A DNA stretch of 64,000 nt from an uncultured Victivallales bacterium. Lineage in GTDB: Bacteria; Verrucomicrobiota; Lentisphaeria; Victivallales; UBA1829. The translations under genes were made by a program, and so were the position numbers. Numbering within the stretch: position 1 is the stretch's first letter; each line of letters starts with the position of its first letter. The stretch spans positions 1 to 64,000 of the forward strand of contig CALXSJ010000009.1 in the NCBI GenBank assembly GCA_944391115.1. The letters are read 5' to 3'. Shown in pieces: positions 52,449-61,287 of the stretch. The notes below the pieces were generated by a model. That model was given only the letters and a program-made list of their open reading frames with translations, was not told the origin of the DNA and searched no databases.

Positions 52449-52826
52449 ATGAAAAAGACATTTGCAACTCTCTCCGCAATCTTTCTCTCCGGCGCAATCC
52501 TGCTTCCGTCCCTGCACGGACAGGATATCCGGACCCGCATGAAACAGCGGATTCCGCAAATCATCAGCCTGAAAAAATCAGGATGCATCGGGGAAAACGA
52601 GAAAGGCTTCCTGGAAGCTGCGCCCGGCTCCGGAAAAACAGTTCCCGCGGAAACGGAGAAACTGATCAAAGCGGAAAACGCCGATCGGGCGGCGGTTTAC
52701 TCCTTCATTGCGAAAAAGGAAAATGTCTCCGCCGAAACGGTCGGCGCCATGCGCGCATCCAAGCTGGCAAAACTGGCAAAACCCGGGGAATACATCCGCA
52801 AAGACGGCAAATGGGTCAAAAAATAA
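52449..52826 (+). CDS. ydbL: YdbL-like protein (DUF1318)
   Basis: 125 aa with a signal peptide (residues 1 to about 24). The mature part has the DUF1318 pattern: LKKSGCIGENEKGFLEA, AETEKLIKAENADRAAVYSFIAKKENVSAETVGAMRASKL, and a C-terminal PGEYIRKDGKWVKK. In E. coli YdbL is a periplasmic partner thought to keep YnbE and YdbH assembling correctly. AAAGGAA lies about seven bases before the start. It is the second gene after the ynbE-like lipoprotein; no third gene follows on this strand. Confidence 0.8.
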   Translation: MKKTFATLSAIFLSGAILLPSLHGQDIRTRMKQRIPQIISLKKSGCIGENEKGFLEAAPGSGKTVPAETEKLIKAENADRAAVYSFIAKKENVSAETVGAMRASKLAKLAKPGEYIRKDGKWVKK

Positions 52827-52892
52827 CCCTCCTGCCGCCTCCGCATACCGCCGGGATCTCAAAAAACGGCTTTCTACGCTTCTTTGACCGCA

Positions 52893-54068
52893 TCATTTTT
52901 CCGCAAGCGCGAAATCACGATGAACGGTCTCACGGAACGTCCGGTCCGTGAAATAGCGCAGACAGATCCGCGCCAGAATGGAACCGGTTTTCATCGCCGC
53001 TTCAAATGCCGCATCCGTCCCTGCCGCTTCCCGGAATTCCGCCGTATGCAATGGCATGGCAACTCCGTTTGTGATCCCGAAATAATAGTGCGCGCACGGA
53101 ATCACATGGGAAACGTCTCCCGTATCGGTTGACCCCCTGCCCTCCGTGCCGTCCGTTTCCCTGAGCGTCACACCGGAATCGCTCCATGCGCGGATGTATT
53201 CATCGTTCAGGGATTTGTTGAACACCATGCTTTTATATGCGGAGACCCAGTTCACCGCACAGCGGCATCCGGTTTCCGCCGCGGCGGCCGCGGCAAGGGC
53301 TTCCAGCTTGCGCTTCATCGGCATGATCTCCGTCTCATTCCCCGCGCGGACATAGAAAAACGCCTGCGCATGATCGGGAATGATATTCGCCGCATCGCCC
53401 CCCTTGGTAAAGATTCCGTGCACGCGCTGACGTTCCGTGATCGTTTTTTTCCATTCCAGAATTCCGTTGTAAAACGCCGTCAGCGCATCCAGCGCGTTGA
53501 TCCCCTTCTCCGGTGCAAAGGCGGCATGGGAGGCGCGTCCGTAAAAATCAATATAGGCGCGCGCCACGCTCAGACAACCGAAATCGGGCGTGGTATGGTC
53601 AAGCGGATGCGCGATCACACCGGCGGAAAGATCCCGGAATGCGCCGCCCTCGACAAGTTTCACCTTTCCGCCGAGACCTTCCTCCGCGGGGGTGCCGAGG
53701 CAGCAGATCCGCGCCGGAATGCCGTCTTCTTCGATCATCCGCTTTGCCGCATATGCGCCGAAGAGCGCGGCGGCGGCAATCAGATTGTGTCCGCAGCCGT
53801 GCCCGAGTCCGGCAAGCGCATCGTATTCCGCCATAAAGCAGAACGCCGGAACGGAGGAACCGGAGGCCGTCCCGGCACAGGCCTTGAACGCGGTTTCCAG
53901 TCCGCACAGATTCTCCTCGACACGGAACCCCCAGGATTTCAGCAGATTCTTGAGTTTTTCCGCCGCGAGAAATTCCCGGTAGCCGGTTTCAGGGTGGCTG
54001 TGAATGAAATCGGAAACCTCCCGGACCGCGGAGGCGGCTTCGCCTGCAATGGAAAGAAAGCGGTTCAT
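52893..54068 (-). CDS. M20-family amidohydrolase/peptidase
   Basis: 391 aa, cytoplasmic. Metal-site motifs: HSHPETGYRE near residue 29, GHGCGHNLIAAAALFGA near residue 93, and TPAEEGLGGKVKLVEGG near residue 128 with the catalytic Glu pair. A dimerisation domain with GRASHAAFAPEKGINALDAL is near residue 180. It is of the type that hydrolyses N-acyl or aminobenzoyl amino acids (AbgB/IAA-amino-acid hydrolase-like), substrate unknown. The start at 54068 has GGGAG eight bases upstream. It lies 19 bases after the HAD gene, so tsaD, the phosphatase and this gene form an operon. Confidence 0.85.
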   Translation of the reverse strand: MNRFLSIAGEAASAVREVSDFIHSHPETGYREFLAAEKLKNLLKSWGFRVEENLCGLETAFKACAGTASGSSVPAFCFMAEYDALAGLGHGCGHNLIAAAALFGAYAAKRMIEEDGIPARICCLGTPAEEGLGGKVKLVEGGAFRDLSAGVIAHPLDHTTPDFGCLSVARAYIDFYGRASHAAFAPEKGINALDALTAFYNGILEWKKTITERQRVHGIFTKGGDAANIIPDHAQAFFYVRAGNETEIMPMKRKLEALAAAAAAETGCRCAVNWVSAYKSMVFNKSLNDEYIRAWSDSGVTLRETDGTEGRGSTDTGDVSHVIPCAHYYFGITNGVAMPLHTAEFREAAGTDAAFEAAMKTGSILARICLRYFTDRTFRETVHRDFALAEK

Positions 54069-54087
54069 GGTCTGGCTCCCGCCGTCT

Positions 54088-54741
54088 TCATTCCGGAATA
54101 CCTTTTCCCGCAGACAGGATGTCCGCCAGTTCGGAAAAAGAGTGAATGCTCCTGTCATAGGCGGCATCCCCCAGTGTCCCGAATCCGTATGTGGCGAAGA
54201 CGCTTTTCATTCCTGCATTTTTGGCGGCATCCAGATCGGTGTGGTTGTCGCCGCAGACCCATGAGTGTGCGGCGGATGATCCGGTCCGCTCCAGGATGTG
54301 CAGCAATGCGTCCGGCGCCGGTTTCAGCGGGAAACCGGAACTTCCGCCGATGATTTCCGCGAAAAAAGGTTCCAGCTTGAAATGCCGGAAGATGATCCGG
54401 CAGAGCTCCGTGGGTTTGTTGCTGACAAGCCCGAGCTTCCAGCCTCCGGAATGCAGTTCCCGGATCCCCTCCGCAACCCCGGGGTAGAGCGTGGTTTCCA
54501 CAACGGCGTTTGCGGCATAATGCACACCCATTGCGCGAATTGCCGCCTCCACATCCGTCCCGGTGTCCGCAAATGCGCGGGTAATCAGCTTCCGGACGCC
54601 GTCTCCGACATAGGAAACCACGGTCTGCTGCGAAAGCGGCGGCAGATGGAAATCGCGCCGTGTCTCATTGACGGCGTTCGCAATATCCGCACGGGAGTCG
54701 ATCAGAGTTCCGTCAAGATCGAAGATCACGCAGCGGTTCAT
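54088..54741 (-). CDS. gph: Phosphoglycolate phosphatase-like HAD hydrolase
   Basis: 217 aa. The four HAD motifs are clear: IFDLDGTLIDS at the start, LVSNKP near residue 105, the Lys in PLKPAPDALL near residue 140 and GDNHTDLDAAKNAGM near residue 165. A small helical cap lies between motifs I and II, as in Gph and PpaX. It dephosphorylates 2-phosphoglycolate or similar small phosphates; specificity is inferred. The start at 54741 lies one base after the tsaD stop, with GGAGCG as ribosome site inside tsaD. Confidence 0.85.
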   Translation of the reverse strand: MNRCVIFDLDGTLIDSRADIANAVNETRRDFHLPPLSQQTVVSYVGDGVRKLITRAFADTGTDVEAAIRAMGVHYAANAVVETTLYPGVAEGIRELHSGGWKLGLVSNKPTELCRIIFRHFKLEPFFAEIIGGSSGFPLKPAPDALLHILERTGSSAAHSWVCGDNHTDLDAAKNAGMKSVFATYGFGTLGDAAYDRSIHSFSELADILSAGKGIPE

Positions 54742-54742
54742 T

Positions 54743-55834
54743 TCATGCGCTCCTTCTCCGGAACGGGACCTCCGTGACATGCGGAAGCCGCGCGAACGTG
54801 TCAAGCGCAAGATCGCTGAATCTCCCTGCCGTGTAATAATGATACGCCAGACCGGCAACCATGGCGGCATTGTCCGTGCAGAATTTTTTCGGTGCGACAA
54901 GCGGAATCACGCCGCGCGGCATTTCCGCTTCAAAGCGTTTGCGCAATGCGGAATTGCATGCCACGCCGCCGCTCAGAATCGCCGCGCGGCAGCGGAAATG
55001 TCTTACTGCATCAAACACCTTGGTGCAGAGAACATCCACGACAGCCTCCTGATAGGAGGCAAGCGTATCGGTCAGGACCGTCCCCTCCAGATGCTCGGCA
55101 TTTCCGTCCGGAGCGAGATTGCGCGCATGATAAAGCAATGCGGTCTTGAGCCCGCTGAAACTGAAGTTGAAACGGTTTTCCTCGGACAGCGCCTTGCCCG
55201 CGGAACCGGTCAGGGAGCGCGGAAAATGATATTTCCCCGCATCGCCGGACGCAGCGAGCTTTTCAATCACGGGACCGCCCGGATAACCGAGGTTCAGCAT
55301 TTTCGCGCCTTTGTCAAGACACTCTCCCGCGGCGTCGTCGATGGTGCTTCCGACCACGCGCGCATGCCCGTCTCCGGTAATGATGACGATCGATGTGTGT
55401 CCGCCGGAGACGACCAGGGCCGCCATCGGATAAAGAGCCGGGTCGTCGAACTCGTATTGTTCCGAATCAATGAACACGCCGTACATGTGAGCGAGAAAAT
55501 GATTGATTCCGATCAGCGGCTTCTGACGGGAGACGGCAAGCCCCTTGGCGAAATTCAGTCCGACGAGCAGAGCCGGCACCAGTCCCGGCGCGTGCGTCAC
55601 GGCGATCGCGTCAATCCCGTCGAAGGAGACCCCAGCTCCGCTCATCGCCTCGGCGCAGACCTTTTCAATCGCCGTAAGATGTTCGCGCGCGGCAAGTTCC
55701 GGCACGACACCGCCATATACCGCATGTTTCGCCATCTGCGAAGAAACCGCATTGGACAGCACTTTTTTCCCGTTTTCCACGACCGCGACGGCGGTTTCGT
55801 CGCAACTGCTTTCAATTCCCAGTATCAGAGCCAT
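54743..55834 (-). CDS. tsaD: tRNA N6-threonylcarbamoyladenosine synthase subunit TsaD
   Basis: A 363-aa ASKHA-fold enzyme that transfers threonylcarbamoyl to A37 of ANN-decoding tRNAs, with TsaB and TsaE. Motifs: LGIESSCDETAVAVVE at the start, VTHAPGLVPALLVGL near residue 82, the metal-binding NHFLAHMYG (His-x3-His) near residue 112 and SGGHTSIV near residue 138. AILSGGVACNSALR near residue 272 and the C-terminal FCTDNAAMVAGLAY complete the active site. The start at 55834 is set by homology; the frame is open a little further upstream. Confidence 0.96.
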   Translation of the reverse strand: MALILGIESSCDETAVAVVENGKKVLSNAVSSQMAKHAVYGGVVPELAAREHLTAIEKVCAEAMSGAGVSFDGIDAIAVTHAPGLVPALLVGLNFAKGLAVSRQKPLIGINHFLAHMYGVFIDSEQYEFDDPALYPMAALVVSGGHTSIVIITGDGHARVVGSTIDDAAGECLDKGAKMLNLGYPGGPVIEKLAASGDAGKYHFPRSLTGSAGKALSEENRFNFSFSGLKTALLYHARNLAPDGNAEHLEGTVLTDTLASYQEAVVDVLCTKVFDAVRHFRCRAAILSGGVACNSALRKRFEAEMPRGVIPLVAPKKFCTDNAAMVAGLAYHYYTAGRFSDLALDTFARLPHVTEVPFRRRSA

Positions 55835-56010
55835 TGTAACATCCTGAATGAAATTTTCCGATCCTCCCGGCATCCCGTCAATTTAGCACAGGAGAAGTTT
55901 TTTTCAAATCAGACATCTGCTATTTTCAGCGCAGAGGAAATCCGCTCTTTTCCGCAGAGCGGGGGGGACGGGAGACAGGGAAATTTCCGCATGTCCCGTC
56001 ACGGCAGAAG

Positions 56011-56748
56011 TCAGAAATCTGCGGCGTCCAGGAAGAGCAGAAACAGCGTGAGGAGTTCCGAAAGTTCCTCGTTCGCGCCGATTGTGTCGCCGGTCGCGCC
56101 GCCGATGACGCGGAAGGTCACGCGGCTCCAGACCCAGGCGAACACAGCGACCATCGCGCCGCAGACAATCCCTTTCATTCCGGCAAGAAACCAGCCGCAG
56201 ACAAGCATCGCGCAATAGGCGAAGACCATGCCGAACCATGGTTTCGACTGAAAAAAGAGCGCGCCGAGTCCCTCCTTGCGCGCATAGGAACTCATGCCGA
56301 TGTAAAGAACCATCGAGCAGCGGCCGTTGAGCATCATCAGCGCGGCAGCGGGAGCAAGCACTGCATCCATCGAGTCGAACAGCGCGTATTTCATGCCGAG
56401 CAGCGCGAAAATCGCAAAGACTCCCATCGTGCCGGTCCGGCTGTCGCGCATGATCTCCAGTTTCCGTTCCCGGGAACGGCTGCTCAGGAATCCGTCGGCT
56501 GTGTCCGCCAGGCCGTCCAGATGAAATCCTTTCGTCAGGAACTCCGGCAGGAGCGTGAGGAGCATGGCCCCCGCGCTCAGGGGAAGATGAGTCGAAAAGA
56601 AGTGCGCGAGCGCGAAAAACAAGGCGCCGAATACGATCCCAACAACGGGAAAGAAATGGATCGAGCGCCTCATTTCCTGTTCCGTCTGCTGAAAGGAGCC
56701 GAGCGGAATGCAGCTCAGAAGCGAAAGAGCGGCAAGAAAAGGTCTCAT
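56011..56748 (-). CDS. cobS: Adenosylcobinamide-GDP ribazoletransferase (cobalamin synthase)
   Basis: A 245-aa integral membrane enzyme with several hydrophobic helices. It joins adenosylcobinamide-GDP with alpha-ribazole (phosphate) in the last step of cobalamin assembly. The key motif FLTKGFHLDGLADTADGFLS near residue 70, with its paired Asp residues, and MRDSRTGTMGVFA near residue 100 are typical. It overlaps the cobT stop by four bases and is the last gene of the cobalamin operon. Confidence 0.94.
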   Translation of the reverse strand: MRPFLAALSLLSCIPLGSFQQTEQEMRRSIHFFPVVGIVFGALFFALAHFFSTHLPLSAGAMLLTLLPEFLTKGFHLDGLADTADGFLSSRSRERKLEIMRDSRTGTMGVFAIFALLGMKYALFDSMDAVLAPAAALMMLNGRCSMVLYIGMSSYARKEGLGALFFQSKPWFGMVFAYCAMLVCGWFLAGMKGIVCGAMVAVFAWVWSRVTFRVIGGATGDTIGANEELSELLTLFLLFLDAADF

Positions 56749-57812
56749 CGGATCCCCTCGGTCGTCACGTTCGCGGATTCAAAGGTCGCCATGCGCGTCA
56801 TGATCCGCGACGCCGCGTCAAGAAGCGGCATTGCAAGCGCCGCGCCGGATCCTTCGCCAAGACGCATGGAAAGATCGAGAAGCGGCTTTTTGCCCAGCAG
56901 TTCCGCCATCACGGCGTGTCCGGGCTCGGCGCTGCCGTGCGCCAGAATCATGTAGTCGCGGCTGTCCGGAGCGATCGCCGCGGCAATCAGCGCGCCCGCA
57001 CTGGAGATGAAACCGTCCACGACGACCGGGCGATGGAGGGAGGCCGCCCCCAGGATCACGCCCGCAATTCCGCCGATCTCGAATCCGCCGACTTTTGCAA
57101 GAACGTCCAGCGGATCGTTGCGGTCCGGACGGTTCACTTCAATCCCCCGGCGGATCACCGCCGCCTTGTAAGCGAGGCGCGATTCCGGGAGCCCCGCGCC
57201 GCGTCCGACCAGGGGCGCGACATCCATGCCGGAAAGAACGGAAACGATCGCGGAACTCGGCGAAGTGTTCCCGATTCCCATTTCGCCGGTGCCGAAAACG
57301 TCGGTCTCCGCCGCAAGCGAATGCACAACCGCAATTCCTTCTTCAATCGAGCGCACGGCCTCGCCGCGCGTCATCGCGGGCCCTTCGGAAAAATCGGAGG
57401 TCCCGCGCCGGACCTTGCGGTCGAGCAGCACGCCGGCCTCCGCCAGAGCCCGGAGATCCTCCGCCACCCCCACGTCCACGATGGTCACTTTCGCGCCCAC
57501 ATTCTCCGCAAGGACATTGATTCCCGCGCCGCCGTTCACGAAATTATGGATCATCTGCACGGTGACGGCCTGCGGATTCGGACAGACTCCCTGCTTCACG
57601 ATTCCATGGTCGCCCGCCATCAGAACAATGTTTTTCCGCGCCACGGGAAGCGCCAGGGACCGCGTCATTCCCGCAAGATCGACGGCAAGATCCAGCAGAC
57701 GCCCCAGCGCCCAGGGCGGCATGGTCAGATTGAGGATATGCTCACGCGCGCGTTCCCGGTATCCGGCATCCTGTTTTTCAATTTCCGAGACGGTTCTTTC
57801 CAGCAGAGACAT
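56745..57812 (-). CDS. cobT: Nicotinate-nucleotide-dimethylbenzimidazole phosphoribosyltransferase
   Basis: A 355-aa enzyme that makes alpha-ribazole phosphate, the lower ligand of cobalamin. Motifs: MAGDHGIVKQGVCPNPQAVTVQMIHNFVNGGAGIN near residue 65, GEMGIGNTSPSSAIVSVL near residue 172, and the catalytic Glu region MRLGEGSGAALAMPLLDAA near residue 315. The length is normal. It lies four bases after cobU and overlaps cobS. Confidence 0.96.
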   Translation of the reverse strand: MSLLERTVSEIEKQDAGYRERAREHILNLTMPPWALGRLLDLAVDLAGMTRSLALPVARKNIVLMAGDHGIVKQGVCPNPQAVTVQMIHNFVNGGAGINVLAENVGAKVTIVDVGVAEDLRALAEAGVLLDRKVRRGTSDFSEGPAMTRGEAVRSIEEGIAVVHSLAAETDVFGTGEMGIGNTSPSSAIVSVLSGMDVAPLVGRGAGLPESRLAYKAAVIRRGIEVNRPDRNDPLDVLAKVGGFEIGGIAGVILGAASLHRPVVVDGFISSAGALIAAAIAPDSRDYMILAHGSAEPGHAVMAELLGKKPLLDLSMRLGEGSGAALAMPLLDAASRIMTRMATFESANVTTEGIR

Positions 57813-57816
57813 GACT

Positions 57817-58353
57817 TCACCCCTTGATTTTCAGCGGAATTCCGCAGACACACATCCATACCTCGTCGGCAGCGGCTGCGCACATCTGTCCGCAGCGTCC
57901 GGAACAGTCGCGGAACATGCGTCCCTGCGCCGTTTCCGGCACAATTCCCAGACCGACTTCATTCAGCACCAGAACAACCAGCCCGGGGTATTCCTCCAGA
58001 GCGCCGAGCAGGTCGGACACGCGCTCACGCATCTCCACCTCATTGAAATTCGGCAGATGATACATGAGATTATTGATCCAGAGCGTCAGGCAGTCGATCA
58101 GAACGCCGTCGGCGTTTTCCGCCGCCGCGCGCTCCAGCGCCCCGGTCAGATCCAGCTGCTCTTCGATGTCAATCCAGGAAAAACCTTTCCTCCGTTCGCG
58201 ATGGACCTTCACGCGTTCGCGCATCTCCTCGTCCAGAACCGGACAGGTGGCGATATACGCATACCGGGAACTGTTTTCCCTTACGAACCGCTCGGAAAAC
58301 GCACTTTTGCCGCTCCGGACCCCGCCTGTCACCAGAACAATTTTATTCTCCAT
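57817..58353 (-). CDS. cobU: Adenosylcobinamide kinase / adenosylcobinamide-phosphate guanylyltransferase
   Basis: A 178-aa bifunctional enzyme. The P-loop GGVRSGKSAFSE is near residue 10, the His in VHRERRKGFSWIDIEE near residue 51 takes the guanylyl group, and DCLTLWINNLMY near residue 85 and VLNEVGLGIVP near residue 127 are family blocks. It activates adenosylcobinamide for CobS. It overlaps the end of cobC by 11 bases. Confidence 0.95.
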   Translation of the reverse strand: MENKIVLVTGGVRSGKSAFSERFVRENSSRYAYIATCPVLDEEMRERVKVHRERRKGFSWIDIEEQLDLTGALERAAAENADGVLIDCLTLWINNLMYHLPNFNEVEMRERVSDLLGALEEYPGLVVLVLNEVGLGIVPETAQGRMFRDCSGRCGQMCAAAADEVWMCVCGIPLKIKG

Positions 58354-58942
58354 TCAGAAATCCTCCTTCCTTCCTCCATTGCAGGATTGTCATTGACGCG
58401 CGCGGCGGAAGCGCCTCGAACTGGCGTTCCGGAGGCAATTGCCTTGCACGCGAAATCAGGCGCATCAGCACGCCGCCGTGGGTAATCACGGCGATCACCT
58501 TTTCCGGCATGCCAAGTGCCTCGTCCATAAATGCGTCGACACCGGCGTAGTGTTCCGCCACGGAACCGCCGTTCGGGAAACGCATCCGGTCCGGATGACG
58601 GAACCAGAGATCCAGCACTTCCGGAGCCGTGCGGAGGCGGATCTCCTCGAACGTCAGATTCTCCCAGTCTCCGAAGTCGATCTCGCGCAGGCGCGGATCG
58701 AAAATCAGATCCTTCCGGTCCGGACAGATCGCGGCGGCGCTCTCGCGGGCGCGGCGCATCGGGCTCGAAAAAATCCTCTCCGGACGCAGTGCGGCGAAAC
58801 GCGGCGCAAGCTTCCGGCAGGCAAGCGTTCCTTCTCCGCTCAATGGAACGTCGCTCCTTCCGATGTAACGGCCCCGGCAGGATTCGGGAAGTTCCCCGTG
58901 CCGGATCAGAACCAGAGTTTTGTCAGCAGGATCCACAGCCAT
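58343..58942 (-). CDS. cobC: Alpha-ribazole-5'-phosphate phosphatase (histidine phosphatase)
   Basis: 199 aa of the phosphoglycerate-mutase-like superfamily. It opens with LVLIRHGELPESCRGRYIG, holding the phospho-accepting His and Arg; IFSSPMRRARESA near residue 58 and VIAVITHGGVLMRLI near residue 153 supply the second His. In the cobalamin pathway CobC dephosphorylates alpha-ribazole phosphate or the phosphorylated product. The assignment rests on the family and on its place between cbiB and cobU. It overlaps cbiB by 37 bases, longer than the other junctions here. Confidence 0.86.
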   Translation of the reverse strand: MAVDPADKTLVLIRHGELPESCRGRYIGRSDVPLSGEGTLACRKLAPRFAALRPERIFSSPMRRARESAAAICPDRKDLIFDPRLREIDFGDWENLTFEEIRLRTAPEVLDLWFRHPDRMRFPNGGSVAEHYAGVDAFMDEALGMPEKVIAVITHGGVLMRLISRARQLPPERQFEALPPRASMTILQWRKEGGFLNGE

Positions 58943-59898
58943 GCGCCTCCCAGCATCATGATTCCAAACACAAGCGAACTTGCCGCCGTCAGACGTTCCG
59001 CGCGAAGCAGATCGCGTGTCTCCAGTTCCGCGCGCCCGTTTCCCCAGAAGGGATACGGCTCGATCTCGCCCGCATACACGGTCGGTCCGCCAAGACGGAT
59101 TCCCAGCGCACCCGCGAACGACGCCATGCCGTAGCAGGAATTCGGACTCGGATGATCCTTCCTGTGGCGGATTGCCGTCCGCAGCGTCTCCGGTAATTTA
59201 CCCCCGCACAGCAAAGATGCAAACGCGACTGAAAACATCGTGAGGCGGGCGGGAATCCAGTGCAGCAGATCATCCATGCGCGCCGCCGTCTTTCCGAATT
59301 TTTCATACCGTTCATTGCGGTAGCCCCAGCACGCATCAAGCGTGTTGGCCGCGCGGAGGAACACCGCTCCGGCGGCGAGTCCGGGCAGTCCGAAGGCGAA
59401 ATAGCCGGCAGCAGCCCAGAAAAGCGCGCTGTTCACGCCGTCGATCCCGTTTTCCCCGAGCGACTCGATTGCGCCCCTTATGATCGAAGAAGCGTCCAGC
59501 TTCGCCGTATCACGGCTGACGATCATCGAAAGCGCCCGGCGCGCCTCCGGGAGATCCCCGCGCGACAGCGGACGGCGGATCGCCTCCGCGTGATCGATCA
59601 GACTCCGCAGCGCAATGCTGAAATAAAGCCAGACACCGGCAGAAAATCCGCCGGACCAGACATTCACCCGGCACGCCGCCCAGGTGGTAATCCAGGCGGA
59701 AAAGGTGCAGATGCCGACCAGAATCAGCCATCCCGCGGCGCCCGCGCAGATGCCGTCTGACACCTTGCGGCAAAGTGTTTCCATGACGGACGCGAATCGT
59801 CCCGCCAGCGCCACGGGATGCCATTTCGTATGCGGATCGCCGAAAAGGAGATCCAGCAGAAAGGCGGTCAGAAATACAAGTATCAGCGGAAGCATCAT
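58906..59898 (-). CDS. cbiB: Adenosylcobinamide-phosphate synthase
   Basis: A 330-aa membrane protein (CbiB/CobD type) that attaches aminopropanol (phosphate) to adenosylcobyric acid. LLDLLFGDPHTKWHPVALAGRF at the start and GAIESLGENGIDGVNSALFW near residue 147 are the family blocks, and the C-terminal region has FAGALGIRLGGPTVYAG. The start at 59898 overlaps the cbiA stop by four bases (ATGA), with GGAGG ten bases upstream; the next codon is also ATG. Confidence 0.94.
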   Translation of the reverse strand: MMLPLILVFLTAFLLDLLFGDPHTKWHPVALAGRFASVMETLCRKVSDGICAGAAGWLILVGICTFSAWITTWAACRVNVWSGGFSAGVWLYFSIALRSLIDHAEAIRRPLSRGDLPEARRALSMIVSRDTAKLDASSIIRGAIESLGENGIDGVNSALFWAAAGYFAFGLPGLAAGAVFLRAANTLDACWGYRNERYEKFGKTAARMDDLLHWIPARLTMFSVAFASLLCGGKLPETLRTAIRHRKDHPSPNSCYGMASFAGALGIRLGGPTVYAGEIEPYPFWGNGRAELETRDLLRAERLTAASSLVFGIMMLGGAWLWILLTKLWF

Positions 59899-61253
59899 TG
59901 TTTCATTGCCTCCACCCATTGCGCCGCGGCATCCGGATTCGAGCCCAGATGAAGATGCGCATAGCTGCCGCAGACCGTGCCACGCAACGCTCCCGCGCTG
60001 GAAAAAACGGCAAGATGCCGGACATTCCGCGCCTCGAAAAGCTCTCCGGCCCCCTCTCCGGGAGATGCGCTCGAATAATGGAATTCGTGTCCGCGCAGAC
60101 ATGTCCCTTTCCGGAATACGGAATCGGACATGCAATGCAGCTCCCGATAGCCGAGAGACTGCAGACGGTCATTCATCTTCGCTTCGCCGGGAAGGAGTCC
60201 GAGCATGGAGTGACGCATTCCCTGAAAATCAGTCAGCGAATCCAGCAGATAGAGATACCCGCCGCATTCGCCGTAAATCCATTTGCCCTGTGCGGCGCAT
60301 GCCCGGACCGATTCCAGCATGGAATGATTTTCCGCAAGCTGCGCGCCGTAAAGTTCCGGAAAACCGCCGCCGAAATAAACGCCGTCGATGTTTTCCGGCA
60401 GGGCATCATCGTGCAGCGGAGAAAAATCGACAAGTTCCGCGCCGGCGTTCCGCAGAAGGCGGAAATTGTCTTCGTAATAGAAGCAGAACGCCTCGTCGCG
60501 GGCGACCGCGAGCCGGACAGATGCGGGGGGAAACGCGTCCTGCCCGTCGCCGTCCCCGTCAGGACGCTCCACGGCATCGGACGCCGCGGAAAGAAGCGCA
60601 TCCAGGTTCATTTCCTCCTCGACGGCATCCGCCAGAGCGTCAAGCCAGACGTCCGAAACGCTGTTCCATGACAATCCGAGATGCCGTTCGGGAAGTTTCC
60701 ACTTCGGATTGCGCCGCAGAGTCCCGATCAGGGGCGGCAGATCCGCCGCCTTGAGCGCGTCGCGCAGAAGCAGGGCGTGTTCCGGCGAACCGGTGAACGC
60801 AGCGGCGACTCCGGCAATCCGGACTGTCGAACGCCATTCGGAAAATCCTTTCACCAGCGGCGCAATGGAGCCGGAAAGACCGCGCGCATTGACGGCAAGC
60901 AGAACGGGAAGATCAAGAAGCGAGGCGATTTCCGCGCTGCTTCCGGCGGTCGAGTCCGGACGGATGCCGTCATAGAGCCCCATCACGCCTTCGACGACGG
61001 CGACATCCGCATCGGCGAGGTTCGCGGAAAACGATTCGCGCACACCTTCCTGCCCCATCAGATAAGTATCCAGATTGATGGAGGGACGCCCTGCCGCCTG
61101 ACGGTGAAAAAAGGGATCGATGTAGTCCGGACCGCATTTGAACGGCGCGACGCGGAGACCGCGCCGGGTGAAGGCACGCATCAGAGCGAGAGCGAGCGTC
61201 GTTTTTCCGCTGCCGGAATTGACGCCGCCGATCAGAAACGCCGGTATTTTCAT
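59895..61253 (-). CDS. cbiA: Cobyrinate a,c-diamide synthase
   Basis: A 452-aa ATP- and glutamine-dependent amidase that makes cobyrinic acid a,c-diamide. The N-terminal dethiobiotin-synthetase-like half has the P-loop GVNSGSGKTTLALAL. The C-terminal glutaminase half has GVYFGGGFPELYGAQL near residue 312, the catalytic Cys in IYGECGGYLYLLDS near residue 347, and the closing His in YAHLHLGSNPDAA near residue 435. It starts 335 bases after the cbiFG stop; that space holds repeat copy C. Confidence 0.95.
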   Translation of the reverse strand: MKIPAFLIGGVNSGSGKTTLALALMRAFTRRGLRVAPFKCGPDYIDPFFHRQAAGRPSINLDTYLMGQEGVRESFSANLADADVAVVEGVMGLYDGIRPDSTAGSSAEIASLLDLPVLLAVNARGLSGSIAPLVKGFSEWRSTVRIAGVAAAFTGSPEHALLLRDALKAADLPPLIGTLRRNPKWKLPERHLGLSWNSVSDVWLDALADAVEEEMNLDALLSAASDAVERPDGDGDGQDAFPPASVRLAVARDEAFCFYYEDNFRLLRNAGAELVDFSPLHDDALPENIDGVYFGGGFPELYGAQLAENHSMLESVRACAAQGKWIYGECGGYLYLLDSLTDFQGMRHSMLGLLPGEAKMNDRLQSLGYRELHCMSDSVFRKGTCLRGHEFHYSSASPGEGAGELFEARNVRHLAVFSSAGALRGTVCGSYAHLHLGSNPDAAAQWVEAMKQ

Positions 61254-61287
61254 ATCATCTCCCCAAAAAATTTAAATATGCGCGCGA

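Noticed and set aside
55835-56010. Cobalamin riboswitch near the cobalamin genes
   Set aside because: No B12-box pattern seen here or at 61254-61588; the operon's true 5' end lies beyond the right edge of the window.
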